A stretch of DNA of 15,424 bases from an uncultured bacterium (GCA_905215765.1 CAJMRP010000041.1:1-15424); one strand, 5' to 3'. Shown: positions 1-7,856, counted from the first letter of the stretch. Notes: generated by a model from the sequence alone, not told the origin. Numbers and translations are program-made.

Positions 1-26
1 GCCCAGATTGAGTGCGAGGATGTTCC

Positions 27-1010
27 ATGGCCCAATACGCTGCCAACGAAATCGAAAACATGCCTGATGGCCCTGTGGCCCGTGAGGATTTGGGCGCGGG
101 CGGTATTCCCCGGGGCGCCGGCGCTCGCTCGCCGCTGTTCTGGAAAGTTCTGCTGCTTTCGGTGGCGATTATCTGGGGCTACTCCTTTACCACTATGAAG
201 GACGCGCTCGGCACCATTCCAGTGTTTGAACTGCTCTACGTGCGCTTTCTGCCTGCGGCGTTGGTCATGTTTGTCATCTTCCACAAGCGCATCATCGCGC
301 ACCTCAACGCCCGCAACCTGATCGTCGGGCTTGGCATGGGCACACTTATGTGGGCCGCCTACGCCCTGCAGACGGTCGGTCTGGCTCAGACCACGGCGGG
401 CAAGAACGCGTTTTTGACGGGTACGTACTGCATCCTCGTGCCCTTTGCGAGCTATTTCCTGAGCGGCGAAAAGCTCACGCGTTACAACTTGGGTGCCGCA
501 TTGCTCTGTCTGGCGGGCATTGGCCTGGTGGCGCTCGATAGCGTCGAGTTCAACATCGGTGATGCCATTACGCTGGGCGGCGCGGTCTTCTTTGCCATCC
601 AGATGGCGGTGACCGCCAAGTATGGCCGCAAGATGGACATCAACGTCATCACGTTTTGGATGTTTGTGGGCAACGGCGTGCTGAGCCTGATCTCGTCGCT
701 GCTATTCGAGACCCAAGCGCCGCTGTCCGTTTGGACGCCGAGTTTTATCAGTGTGATGGCGTTTCTCTCGGTGGGCTGCACATGTGTGGCTCTGCTCATC
801 CAAAACGTCGGCCTGGCGCATGTCCCGGCCTCGACGGGCTCGCTGCTCCTTTCGATGGAGTCGCCTTCGGGTGTGCTGTTCTCGGTGCTGCTGATGGGGG
901 AGGCGCTCACCTCGCGCCTGCTCGCCGGCTTCGCGCTCATCTTTCTTTCGATTATCTTGAGCGAGACGCATTTCGATTTTTTGCGTCGAAAGCCGCGCCC
1001 GCAATTGTAA
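27..1010 (+). CDS. EamA/DMT-family permease
   Basis: A 327-residue integral membrane protein of the drug/metabolite transporter superfamily (EamA domains). After a polar N-terminus of about 40 residues, it shows roughly ten hydrophobic segments in two halves. The first half begins with the typical IIWGYSFTTMKDAL segment, and the second half with an AVFFAIQMAVTAKYGR-type segment. The substrate cannot be predicted; family members export amino acids, metabolites or drugs across the cytoplasmic membrane. I chose the ATG at 27 because GAGGA lies six bases upstream. A GTG at 12 in the same frame is possible but has no visible ribosome binding site, and a TGA at 9-11 closes the frame further upstream. 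A terminator follows directly, so the gene ends its transcription unit. The family call is secure; the function is not. Confidence 0.85.
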   Translation: MAQYAANEIENMPDGPVAREDLGAGGIPRGAGARSPLFWKVLLLSVAIIWGYSFTTMKDALGTIPVFELLYVRFLPAALVMFVIFHKRIIAHLNARNLIVGLGMGTLMWAAYALQTVGLAQTTAGKNAFLTGTYCILVPFASYFLSGEKLTRYNLGAALLCLAGIGLVALDSVEFNIGDAITLGGAVFFAIQMAVTAKYGRKMDINVITFWMFVGNGVLSLISSLLFETQAPLSVWTPSFISVMAFLSVGCTCVALLIQNVGLAHVPASTGSLLLSMESPSGVLFSVLLMGEALTSRLLAGFALIFLSIILSETHFDFLRRKPRPQL

Positions 1011-1022
1011 ACAATTTGTTGC

Positions 1023-1047
1023 GCCGCCTCCCGGGGCGGCATTTTTT
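1023..1047 (+). terminator. Rho-independent terminator after the EamA permease
   Basis: A GCCGCC/GGCGGC stem with a short GC-rich loop is followed by a run of six T (1042-1047). It starts 12 bases after the stop codon. This is the cleanest intrinsic terminator in the window. Confidence 0.85.
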
Positions 1048-1073
1048 ATGCGTCGCCCTTAAAGTAGTACCTT

Positions 1074-1095
1074 GCACTTTACGCTATCAAAGTGC
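1074..1095. promoter_or_regulatory. Inverted repeat upstream of the M20 amidohydrolase
   Basis: GCACTTT (1074-1080) and AAAGTGC (1089-1095) are perfect inverted arms around an 8-base spacer, 30 bases before the amidohydrolase ATG. A TTGCAC resembling a -35 box overlaps the left arm at 1072-1077, but no good -10 box sits at the right distance. It could be an operator or a leader hairpin; the sequence alone does not decide. Confidence 0.4.
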
Positions 1096-1125
1096 TTGCT
1101 GCAAAAACGTTACTGGAGGGCATCT

Positions 1126-2424
1126 ATGGCACCAGCACTGTCCGATCTTCAACCGCAATCAGCGCCTCAGGCTACCACAGCGGCGCAGACCGCTATCGGC
1201 GACGGTCTTGTCGCAGAAGCTCAGGCTTTTGCAGACGAGCTCGCTGCGTGGCGACACGATCTACACCAGATGCCCGAGCTCGGTAACAATCTTCCGCAGA
1301 CGTCTGCCTATATCCAGGCACGTCTGGACGAGATGGACATCCCCCATACCACGCTCGTCGACGGTTCCTGCGTCGTTGGCCTGATCGGTTCCGGTGCGGC
1401 CACGGCCGCCCAGGGCAATGGCGTCTGCACGGACGAACAGGCCGGAACGGTCATTATGCTGCGTGGCGACATGGATGCCCTGCCCGTTGCCGAAGAGTCG
1501 GGCGAGCCTTTCGCCTCTACGAACGGCTGCATGCATGCTTGCGGTCACGATATGCACGCGACGGCGCTGCTTGGTGCGGCGCGCTTGCTCAAGGCCCGCG
1601 AGGCCGAGCTTGTCGACGCCAACGCTACCGTCAAACTGCTGTTCCAGCCGGGCGAGGAGACCTTTGAGGGGGCACGCGCTGCCATCGCCGACGGCTTGCT
1701 CGAGAACCCGCGTCCCCAGGCGGCTTTTGCCATGCATGTTAACAGCCAATCGCCGCTCGGCCTGGTGCTCTATGGGAGCCCGGCGCTTTCGGGCGTGTAC
1801 GGTTTCCGCATCACGCTGCAGGGCAAGGGCGGCCATGGCTCGAGCCCCGAGATCTGCATCGACCCCCTCACGGCCGGCGTCCATGTGCACCTGGCGCTTC
1901 AGGAGCTTATCGCTCGCGAAGTGCCGGCGGCCAAGGAAGTCGCACTTACCGTTGGCAAGTTTGCTGGCGGCTTGGCGGCCAACGTCATCCCCGACACCTG
2001 CGTGCTCGAGGGAACGCTGCGCGGCTTTGATGTTGAGCTCATGGCTCACCTTAAGACCCGCATCGCCGAGGTCGTAAACGGCGTTGCCGCAACATATCGT
2101 ACGCCGGCGACCATCGAGACGCTTTCGGATGTTCCGCCGCTTGTACTCGACAGCGATATGACTCAGGCGTCGCTTGGCTACGTGGGCGCAGTGCTGCCCA
2201 AGGCGGCTTTCTTGCCGCTTTTCCATGCCATGGCGAGTGAAGACTTCGCGCTTATCTCGAGCGAGATTCCGAGTGCGTACTTTACCGTGGGCGCGGCCGT
2301 AACCGACACGGACGAACACTTTGCCCAGCACCATCCCAAGGCACGTTTTAACGATGCCGAGCTGCCGCTCGGTGCCGCGGCTTATGCGGCAGTCGCTTTG
2401 GGCTATATCGCCGACCACCGGTAG
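1126..2424 (+). CDS. M20 family metallo-amidohydrolase (hippurate/N-acyl amino acid hydrolase type)
   Basis: A 432-residue cytosolic metallopeptidase-fold enzyme that should release an acyl group from an N-acyl amino acid (M20D, amidohydrolase/carboxypeptidase class). Visible family landmarks are WRHDLHQMPELG (42-53), RGDMDALP (113-120), the metal-binding ACGHDMH (138-144; C139, H141), FQPGEE (173-178; acidic pair E177/E178), AMHV (H204), KGGHGSSP (234-241) at the lid domain, ASEDF (370-374), and HHPKARFND (402-410) giving the last ligand. All expected metal residues are present, so it is probably active. The ATG at 1126 has GGAGGG five bases upstream. An upstream TTG-type extension lacks such a site. 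The 25-residue N-terminus before the domain is low in complexity. Acetyl-amino acid, hippurate and peptide-conjugate substrates cannot be told apart. Confidence 0.9.
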   Translation: MAPALSDLQPQSAPQATTAAQTAIGDGLVAEAQAFADELAAWRHDLHQMPELGNNLPQTSAYIQARLDEMDIPHTTLVDGSCVVGLIGSGAATAAQGNGVCTDEQAGTVIMLRGDMDALPVAEESGEPFASTNGCMHACGHDMHATALLGAARLLKAREAELVDANATVKLLFQPGEETFEGARAAIADGLLENPRPQAAFAMHVNSQSPLGLVLYGSPALSGVYGFRITLQGKGGHGSSPEICIDPLTAGVHVHLALQELIAREVPAAKEVALTVGKFAGGLAANVIPDTCVLEGTLRGFDVELMAHLKTRIAEVVNGVAATYRTPATIETLSDVPPLVLDSDMTQASLGYVGAVLPKAAFLPLFHAMASEDFALISSEIPSAYFTVGAAVTDTDEHFAQHHPKARFNDAELPLGAAAYAAVALGYIADHR

Positions 2425-2433
2425 CACCCAATC

Positions 2434-2491
2434 TTGCCTTTCAAGCCTGCGGGCATGGCCATAAGGCCTATGCCCTTGTCTTTCAAGGCAA
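2434..2491 (+). terminator. Long two-part hairpin after the amidohydrolase
   Basis: TTGCCTT (2434-2440) pairs with AAGGCAA (2485-2491). A further AAG/CTT pairing continues the stem, and an inner stem GGGCATGGCC/GGCCTATGCCC with one bulged base encloses ATAA. It begins ten bases after the stop codon. There is no T run after it, so termination is plausible but not typical. Confidence 0.45.
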
Positions 2492-2658
2492 TCTTGGGCA
2501 CCGTGGGCGCCATCGTCTCGGGCGTGCTGTTCGATGCCACGGGCTCCTTTGCGAGCACCTGGATTGTGTGCCTGGCGTGCTCCGTGGTCATGCTCGTGTT
2601 TCTGTTGGCGTCTGAGCCCATCGCCGCCAAGCTGCGTGCAAGCGTGGCGGGGGAGTAG
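2434..2658 (+). pseudogene. C-terminal remnant of an MFS transporter
   Basis: The open frame ends with about 55 residues reading LGTVGAIVSGVLFDATGSF, then a strongly hydrophobic segment, then EPIAAKLR. This is the look of the last two transmembrane segments and basic tail of a major facilitator superfamily permease: a GxxGxxxSGxLFDxTGS motif followed by a final helix. The first 20 or so codons instead lie inside the hairpin described at 2434-2491 and do not resemble protein. There is no ATG with a ribosome binding site and nothing of the other ten helices. I infer a decayed gene whose 5' part was deleted. A very small membrane protein is the less likely alternative. Confidence 0.55.
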
Positions 2659-2695
2659 ACGTCCGTCGCTCTTTTCTGTTTGCCCCGTTCTGCTT

Positions 2696-2755
2696 GTGGC
2701 CGCCCTGGAAGCCGAATGGATGCTCGTACCATCATTCGGTTTCCAAGGCGGCCAC
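2696..2755. repeat. Long inverted repeat, unit 1 of 3
   Basis: Two 23-base arms (2696-2718 and 2733-2755) match as inverted copies at 21 of 23 positions around a 14-base spacer. The arms begin with GTGGCCGCC and end with CCGAATG. No T run follows. It is the first of three palindromes lying end to end before hisS. Confidence 0.75.
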
Positions 2756-2767
2756 GGGCCTACGAAA

Positions 2768-2831
2768 TGATCCGTTTTCCTCCGTCCCCAACAGATCGCG
2801 TGATCCGAAGGGGACGGAGGAAAACGGATCA
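2768..2831. repeat. Long perfect inverted repeat, unit 2 of 3
   Basis: The 22-base arms at 2768-2789 and 2810-2831 are perfect inverted copies beginning TGATCCGTTTTCC. The 20-base spacer contains another TGATCCG. It has the look of a dispersed palindromic repeat. Translating through it in either direction gives small arginine-rich reading frames that are unlikely to be genes. Confidence 0.85.
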
Positions 2832-2836
2832 CAAAC

Positions 2837-2898
2837 CGCGGCGGCGCATCTGGCCGAACGAGCCCCCATACCCTCGTTCGGTCAGACGCGCCGCCGCG
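2837..2898. repeat. Long inverted repeat, unit 3 of 3
   Basis: The 26-base arms at 2837-2862 and 2873-2898 match as inverted copies at 24 of 26 positions around a 10-base C-rich loop. The outer end is CGCGGCGGCG and the inner end GAACGAG. It ends 17 bases before the hisS -10 box. Confidence 0.8.
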
Positions 2899-2914
2899 TT
2901 GCTGCTTTGTGCCG

Positions 2915-2920
2915 TATAAT
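2915..2920 (+). promoter_or_regulatory. Probable -10 box for hisS
   Basis: A perfect TATAAT lies 43 bases before the hisS start. No convincing -35 box is seen at 16-18 bases upstream, where the third palindrome ends. The -35 position therefore falls inside the palindrome arm. Confidence 0.5.
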
Positions 2921-2962
2921 GTCCACTACCTATGACGCGATACAAAAGAAAGGTGTTTGCCC

Positions 2963-4276
2963 ATGCAGGCACAGAAGGCGGAGGGAACCCGCGACCTTAT
3001 CGGCGCCGAGATGCGCGCCTGGCAAAAGATGCAGCAGATTGCGGCCGGCGTGTTCGAGCCGTTTGGTTTTAAACCCATCGAGACGCCCGCGATCGAGCAG
3101 GTTGACGTGTTTGTCCACGGTATCGGCCAGTCGACCGACGTCGTGCGCAAGGAAATGTTCCGCGTGTTCAGCGGCGCCAACCTGGAGCGCGTCTTTACTG
3201 AGGGCACCGACACCAAGCTTAAGCCCAAGCAGCGCTTGGCGCTTCGTCCCGAGGGCACGGCCGGTGTGGTGCGCGCCGTCGTGGAGAACAACCTGGTGCC
3301 CCAGGGCTCCACGCCGTTTAAGGCTTACTACGCCGAGGCCATGTTCCGTGGCGAGCGTCCCCAGAAGGGTCGCCTGCGTCAGTTCCACCAGGTAGGCATC
3401 GAGTGGCTTGGCGCTCCCGATCCGGCGGCAGACGCCGAGTGCATCATTATGCTCATGGAGTTCTACAAGCGCCTGGGCTTCGATCTTTCCAAGCTTCGCC
3501 TGCTCATCAACTCGATGGGTGACGCCCAGTGCCGTCCGGCTTACCGCGAGCAGGTTAAGCAGTTTATCCTCGATCACGCAGACGAGATGTGCGATGAGTG
3601 CCGCGAGCGCGCCGAGCTTAACCCGCTGCGCGCCTTCGACTGCAAGAACGACCACTGCCGCGAGATCATGGCCGAGGCTCCGCTGATGGGTGACAACCTG
3701 TGCGACGAGTGCCGCGAGCACTACGAGCAGGTCAAGCGCTATCTGGATGCCGCCGGTATCGAGTATGTCGAGGATCCCACCCTGGTGCGTGGTCTGGACT
3801 ACTACACCCGCACCGTCTTTGAGGTCGAGGCTCCCGGTGCCGGCGTCGGCTCCATCGGTGGCGGCGGCCGCTACGACGGCCTGGTCGAGCTCGAGGGTGG
3901 CAAGCCCACGGCGGGCGTCGGCTTTGCCGTTGGTTTTGAGCGCGCCCTGCTGGCCCTGCAGGCCTTTGGCAACGATTTGGGTGCCGATGAGGCCCCGTGC
4001 GTCTATGTCGCCAACGCCGGCAAGGAGCTGCGCCAGAACGTTTTTGCCATCACGCAGGAGCTTCGCGCCGCAGGTATCGTGACCGAGGCCGACTATCAGG
4101 GCCGTTCGCTCAAGGCCCAGTTTAAGCAGGCCGACAAGGTGGGCGCTAAGCTCATTTTGGTCCTGGGCGGCGACGAGCTTGCCGCTGGCAAGGTCAAGGT
4201 GCGCGACATGGAGAGCCATGACGAGGTACTGGTCGATCTGGCCAACGTGGTCGAGGCGGTTCGCGAGCGCCTGTAG
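2963..4276 (+). CDS. hisS: Histidyl-tRNA synthetase
   Basis: A 437-residue class II aminoacyl-tRNA synthetase that charges tRNA-His with histidine in the cytosol. Motif 1 runs through the N-terminal 70 residues from GTRDLIG (8-14). Motif 2 lies around FRGERPQKGRLRQFHQ (128-143). The histidine-specific signature is LVRGLDYYTRTVFE (275-288), followed by the glycine-rich GGGGRYDGLV (299-308) and motif 3 GFAVGFERAL (320-329). The C-terminal ~95 residues form the anticodon-binding domain. An insertion between motifs 2 and 3 carries three cysteine pairs (C210/C213, C227/C232, C247/C250). Length is normal for the family. The ATG at 2963 follows GAAAGGTG by seven bases; a TTG two codons upstream is less likely. 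No T-box leader is visible. Confidence 0.97.
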   Translation: MQAQKAEGTRDLIGAEMRAWQKMQQIAAGVFEPFGFKPIETPAIEQVDVFVHGIGQSTDVVRKEMFRVFSGANLERVFTEGTDTKLKPKQRLALRPEGTAGVVRAVVENNLVPQGSTPFKAYYAEAMFRGERPQKGRLRQFHQVGIEWLGAPDPAADAECIIMLMEFYKRLGFDLSKLRLLINSMGDAQCRPAYREQVKQFILDHADEMCDECRERAELNPLRAFDCKNDHCREIMAEAPLMGDNLCDECREHYEQVKRYLDAAGIEYVEDPTLVRGLDYYTRTVFEVEAPGAGVGSIGGGGRYDGLVELEGGKPTAGVGFAVGFERALLALQAFGNDLGADEAPCVYVANAGKELRQNVFAITQELRAAGIVTEADYQGRSLKAQFKQADKVGAKLILVLGGDELAAGKVKVRDMESHDEVLVDLANVVEAVRERL

Positions 4277-4333
4277 CGCATCTTTTTGAGCTGCGGGCCT
4301 GCTAACGTGCCCTGCTCATGGAGAGCGATTGTT

Positions 4334-4369
4334 ACGGGGGTGTTTCGCTTTTATGCGGAATGCCCCCGT
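4334..4369 (+). terminator. Hairpin after hisS
   Basis: ACGGGGG (4334-4340) pairs with CCCCCGT (4363-4369), with further pairing towards a TTTTAT loop. It starts 57 bases after the hisS stop. Only short T stretches follow, so it is probably a terminator but a weak one. Confidence 0.6.
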
Positions 4370-4429
4370 TTACGTATGCCGCCCACCGAGAAATACGACC
4401 ATTTAGGGCAAAAACCTTTGCAATGCAGA

Positions 4430-4473
4430 AAATACTTTTGTGTGGTAAAGCGCAATCAGTGTCGAAAGTATTT
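4430..4473. promoter_or_regulatory. Inverted repeat over the ppc promoter
   Basis: AAATACTTT (4430-4438) and AAAGTATTT (4465-4473) are perfect inverted 9-mers separated by 26 bases, so their centres are 35 bases apart. The right arm covers the spacer region just upstream of the ppc -10 box. A third GAGAAATAC lies at 4388-4396, and the right arm read on the minus strand is also GAGAAATAC. This layout suggests repressor or activator sites, but no regulator is identified. Confidence 0.5.
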
Positions 4474-4483
4474 CTCAAGCGCC

Positions 4484-4489
4484 TATAAT
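4484..4489 (+). promoter_or_regulatory. Probable -10 box for ppc
   Basis: A perfect TATAAT is placed 50 bases before the proposed ppc start. The -35 region (around 4460-4466, TGTCGAA) is a poor match, which fits a promoter that depends on an activator or is weak when unaided. Confidence 0.55.
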
Positions 4490-4533
4490 GAATACCGCAT
4501 GTTACGTGCATAGAAGGAGGAATGGGAGGAAAC

Positions 4534-7347
4534 GTGGCTGAGAACCTAAGCAACCAGTCTGTACCCGAAGCCGCGGCGCGCGTCGCTGCCGTGGTCAACC
4601 GCCTCGTTAACCGAATCGGCTCGAATGCCGAGTCCAGGGAGCGTCTCGCCGAGATCGAGATCCCCGAGGAGCTGCGCGACAATCTGGCGCTGTTCTTGCG
4701 CCTGGAGCGCCGTGTGCTTAGCGAGTATGATCCCGAGATCGCGGACCTGTTCGACAAGATCTTGACAGCCGAGATTGTGGTCAATGCCGGCAACCCCGGT
4801 ACCTGCGCTGCCGACGAAGCCGTCGACGAGCAGGGCGTGCCCACCGCCGACGAGCCCACTGCCGTGGCATTTCGTGAGGTCGTCGATTTGATCGACAGCC
4901 TGCCGCTCGATAAGCAGCAGGTCATCGTTCGCGCCTTTACGAGCTTTTTCCATCTGGCAAACCTGTCGGAGGAGAACTACCGTGTGGCGCAGCTGCGCGA
5001 GCGCGAGGCCGGTGCGTCGACCGATACCGAGGTCGATCCTGCCAACGAGCTTACCGTTGCCTATCACCAGCTGGTGAATGAGCTGGGTGTCGAGGGTGCC
5101 AACGAGCTGCTCGACAAGCTCGAGTTCCACCCTGTCTTTACCGCACATCCCACCGAGGCCCGTCGTAAGGCCGTCGAGGGCAAGATCCGCCGTATCTCCA
5201 ACCTGCTGGAGGAGCGTCCGCGTCTGGGCGGCTCCGACCTGGTGGAGAACGAGCGCCATATGCTGCAGGAGATCGACGCCCTGGTGCGTACGAGCCCCAT
5301 CGCGCTCAAGAAGCCCACGCCGGTCGAGGAAGCCGATACCATCATCGACATCTTCGATAACACGCTGTTCGACGTTATCCCCGTTATCTATCGTCGTTTT
5401 GACGATTGGGTGCTGGGCGACAAGGCCGGTACTGTGCCGCCGCTGTGCCCGGCGTTCTTCCATCCCGGCAGCTGGATCGGTTCCGACCGCGACGGTAACC
5501 CCAACGTCACCGCCAAGGTGAGCCGTGAGGTCGCCGCCAAGTACTTTACGCACATGGTGCTCAAGCTCGAGGACAAGTGCCGCCACATCGGCCGCAACCT
5601 CACGCTCGAGGCTACCTACAGCAAGCCGTCGGCCGAGCTCATTAACCTGTGGAACCATCAGGTCGAGATGAGCCCTCGTTACACGGCCCGCGCCGAGCTG
5701 ATCTCCGAGCACGAGCCGCATCGCGCCGTCATGCTCGTCATGGCCGACCGCCTGAACGCCACCGTCCGTCGTATCACCGACACCATGTACCACAGCGCCG
5801 ATGAGTTCCTGGAGGACCTGCGCGTCGTCCAGCGCTCGCTGGCCGCCTGCGGTGCCGTCCGTGCTGCCTACGGCCCGGTCCAGACCATCATCTGGCAGGT
5901 CGAGTCCTTCGGCTTCCATATGGTCGAGATGGAGTTCCGTCAGCACTCCGTGGTGCATGCCCGCGCCCTTAAGGATATCCACGAGAACGGTATCCATGGC
6001 GACCTGCAGCCCATGACGCGCGAGGTCATCGATACCTTCCGCGCTATCGGCTCCATCCAAAAGCGCTACGGCAAGAAGATGGCGCACCGCTACATCATCT
6101 CGTTCACCAAGAGCGCTCAGCATGTGGCCGACGTCTTTGAGCTGGCGCACCTGTCCTTCGCACACGAGGAGGATGTCCCCGAGCTCGACGTGATCCCGCT
6201 GTTCGAGCAGCTCGAGGATCTCGAGGGCTGCGTCGACGTGCTCGACCAGATGCTTACGCTGCCCGTGGTGCAGAAGCGCCTTGCCCAGACCAACCGCCGC
6301 ATGGAGGTCATGCTGGGCTACTCCGACTCCTCCAAGGATGCCGGTCCTACCACGGCCATGCTCGCGCTGCACTCCGCACAGGAGCGTATTGCCAAGTGGG
6401 CCGAGAAGAACGATATCGACCTGGTGCTCATGCACGGCCGCGGCGGTGCCGTGGGCCGTGGCGGCGGCCCGGCCAACAAGGCCGTGCTGGCGCAGCCCAA
6501 GGGTTCGGTCAACTGCTTCTTTAAGCTCACCGAGCAGGGCGAGGTCATCTTTGCCCGTTACGGTAACCGCACGCTGGCTCAGCGCCATGTTGAGTCCGTT
6601 GCCGCCGCAACGCTTTTGCAGTCGGCCCCGAGCGTCGAGAAGACCAACACCGAGACCACGCAGAAGTTCTGGGATATGGCCGAGAAGCTCAACGCCGCAA
6701 GCCACGAGCGCTATCTGGACCTGCTGAACACCGAGGACTTTACACCGTGGTTCTCGACTGTGACGCCGCTGACCGAGGTCGGCTTGCTGCCGATCGGCTC
6801 GCGTCCCGCCAAGCGCGGCCTGGGCGCCAAGTCGCTCGACGACCTGCGTACCATCCCGTGGATCTTCAGCTGGAGCCAGGCGCGCATTAACCTGGCCGCT
6901 TGGTACGGCCTGGGCACCGCCTGCGAGCAGCTGGGCGATCTTGACCAGCTCAAGGCTGCCTACCAGGAGTGGCCATTCTTCCGCACCTTTATCGACAACA
7001 TCGAGATGTCGATTGCTAAGACCGATCAGCGCATCGCCAAGATGTATCTGCATCTGGGCGACCGCGATGATCTGTCCAAGAAGGTCTTTACCGAGATGCA
7101 GCTCACCCGTAAGTGGGTCCTTGCCATCGTCGGTGATGAGTGGCCGCTGCAGCGCCGCCGCGTGCTCGGCTGCGCCGTTCGCGTGCGTAACCCCTACGTC
7201 GACGCCCTGTCCATCGCCCAGGTCCGCGCCCTTCGCGAGGTGCGTATGAACCAGGACGAGATGGCCGAGGAGAAGAAGGCCGAGTACATGAGCCTGATTC
7301 TTTCGACTGTGACCGGCGTCTCGGCAGGACTGCAGAACACGGGGTAA
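4534..7347 (+). CDS. ppc: Phosphoenolpyruvate carboxylase
   Basis: A 937-residue enzyme that carboxylates phosphoenolpyruvate with bicarbonate to oxaloacetate, replenishing C4 acids; it normally acts as a homotetramer. The catalytic histidine is in VFTAHPTEARR (H205). The phosphate/bicarbonate region GSWIGSDRDGNPNVT is intact, as are GYSDSSKDAG (K601) and the mobile glycine-rich loop HGRGGAVGRGGGP (634-646, R642). FSWSQARINLAAWYGLG and the canonical C-terminal NTG follow. All key residues are present and the length is normal for bacterial PEPC. Start: the ATG at 4522 lies one base after AAGGAGG, which is too close. The GTG at 4534 is preceded by GGGAGGA at three bases and AGAAGGAGG at 13, so I prefer it, although the choice is not certain. 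The gene stands alone with its own promoter. Confidence 0.97.
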   Translation: MAENLSNQSVPEAAARVAAVVNRLVNRIGSNAESRERLAEIEIPEELRDNLALFLRLERRVLSEYDPEIADLFDKILTAEIVVNAGNPGTCAADEAVDEQGVPTADEPTAVAFREVVDLIDSLPLDKQQVIVRAFTSFFHLANLSEENYRVAQLREREAGASTDTEVDPANELTVAYHQLVNELGVEGANELLDKLEFHPVFTAHPTEARRKAVEGKIRRISNLLEERPRLGGSDLVENERHMLQEIDALVRTSPIALKKPTPVEEADTIIDIFDNTLFDVIPVIYRRFDDWVLGDKAGTVPPLCPAFFHPGSWIGSDRDGNPNVTAKVSREVAAKYFTHMVLKLEDKCRHIGRNLTLEATYSKPSAELINLWNHQVEMSPRYTARAELISEHEPHRAVMLVMADRLNATVRRITDTMYHSADEFLEDLRVVQRSLAACGAVRAAYGPVQTIIWQVESFGFHMVEMEFRQHSVVHARALKDIHENGIHGDLQPMTREVIDTFRAIGSIQKRYGKKMAHRYIISFTKSAQHVADVFELAHLSFAHEEDVPELDVIPLFEQLEDLEGCVDVLDQMLTLPVVQKRLAQTNRRMEVMLGYSDSSKDAGPTTAMLALHSAQERIAKWAEKNDIDLVLMHGRGGAVGRGGGPANKAVLAQPKGSVNCFFKLTEQGEVIFARYGNRTLAQRHVESVAAATLLQSAPSVEKTNTETTQKFWDMAEKLNAASHERYLDLLNTEDFTPWFSTVTPLTEVGLLPIGSRPAKRGLGAKSLDDLRTIPWIFSWSQARINLAAWYGLGTACEQLGDLDQLKAAYQEWPFFRTFIDNIEMSIAKTDQRIAKMYLHLGDRDDLSKKVFTEMQLTRKWVLAIVGDEWPLQRRRVLGCAVRVRNPYVDALSIAQVRALREVRMNQDEMAEEKKAEYMSLILSTVTGVSAGLQNTG

Positions 7348-7370
7348 TCGATAGCCCTGTGGCTCTCACC

Positions 7371-7497
7371 GGGACCCGATGGGTTTCCCTCTGAATGCGT
7401 CCTCGCACTTGAAGCCCCCTTATCCTGCTCCTTCGGAGCTGCGGATAAGGGGGCTTCGTGCTGCGGAGTGCATTCAGAGGGAAACCCATCGGGTCCC
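7371..7497. repeat. Nested palindrome with conserved internal loops, copy A
   Basis: The outer arms (7371-7398 and 7470-7497) are perfect 28-base inverted copies. Inside them lie a 12-base loop strand GTCCTCGCACTT (7399-7410), a perfect 15-bp inner stem (7411-7425 with 7443-7457), a small GCTCC-TTC-GGAGC cap, and the right loop strand GTGCTGCGGAGT (7458-7469). It begins 24 bases after the ppc stop and could end ppc transcription, but it has no T run. Its architecture is the same as that of the element at 10309-10431. Confidence 0.9.
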
Positions 7498-7500
7498 TTC

Positions 7501-7593
7501 GTCCTCGGTCTTCTGGGGTTAAAGCTAAAGGGAATAAGGCGCGCTTCGCGCATAGCGTGGAGTGCGGCGAGGGCTTCTTGCGTCCTGCGGAGT
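7501..7593. repeat. Degenerate copy of the nested palindrome, copy C
   Basis: GTCCTCGGTCTT (7501-7512) matches the left internal-loop strand of the other two copies, and GTCCTGCGGAGT (7582-7593) is identical to the right loop strand at 10392-10403. Between them lies a GCGCG-CTT-CGCGC mini-hairpin, as in the caps of the intact copies. Long outer and inner stems are not preserved. It starts three bases after copy A ends. Confidence 0.6.
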
Positions 7594-7856
7594 GTGCCTA
7601 AAAGTAAACTAATGGCGGGCCCTGCGATGTCCGGTCTTCGGCGGATCAGCCGCTGGGTGAGGGTGGTGCTTGGGGCGACGTGCAAAAAACGGAGTTTTCA
7701 GCAGCCAAAGATTGATGCATAAGGCCATAGCCGGCTTTCGCTGCCTTTGTTGATGCTTTTGCACGACGATTGGGCTTTGGCGACGATCATATATGGCTGG
7801 TTTCTCGCCGCATGCTATCCAGATGGGTCGAGTCATGAGGACTATCTACCTTTTGA

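Noticed and set aside
1261..2832. 523-codon antisense frame across the amidohydrolase and the palindromes
   Set aside because: It runs through a conserved gene and then through inverted repeats; the encoded sequence is Arg/His-rich and not protein-like.
2660..2962. T-box or other tRNA-responsive leader before hisS
   Set aside because: The structures here are long simple palindromes, and they lie upstream of the likely transcription start; no T-box consensus is visible.
2694..3395. Frame from the palindromes into hisS
   Set aside because: It is an out-of-frame shadow of hisS plus translated inverted repeats.
2930..4219. Long antisense frame over hisS
   Set aside because: Same reasoning: a composition shadow of hisS without its own start signals or domains.
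4546..7053. An 835-codon open frame antisense to ppc
   Set aside because: It lies entirely over a clearly conserved gene, is rich in Leu/Gly/Asp/His/Val in the way antisense frames of GC-rich genes are, and has no recognisable domain.
7468..7722. Small frame starting inside the nested palindrome
   Set aside because: It is made of repeat sequence and has no ribosome binding site; such frames appear wherever the palindrome occurs.
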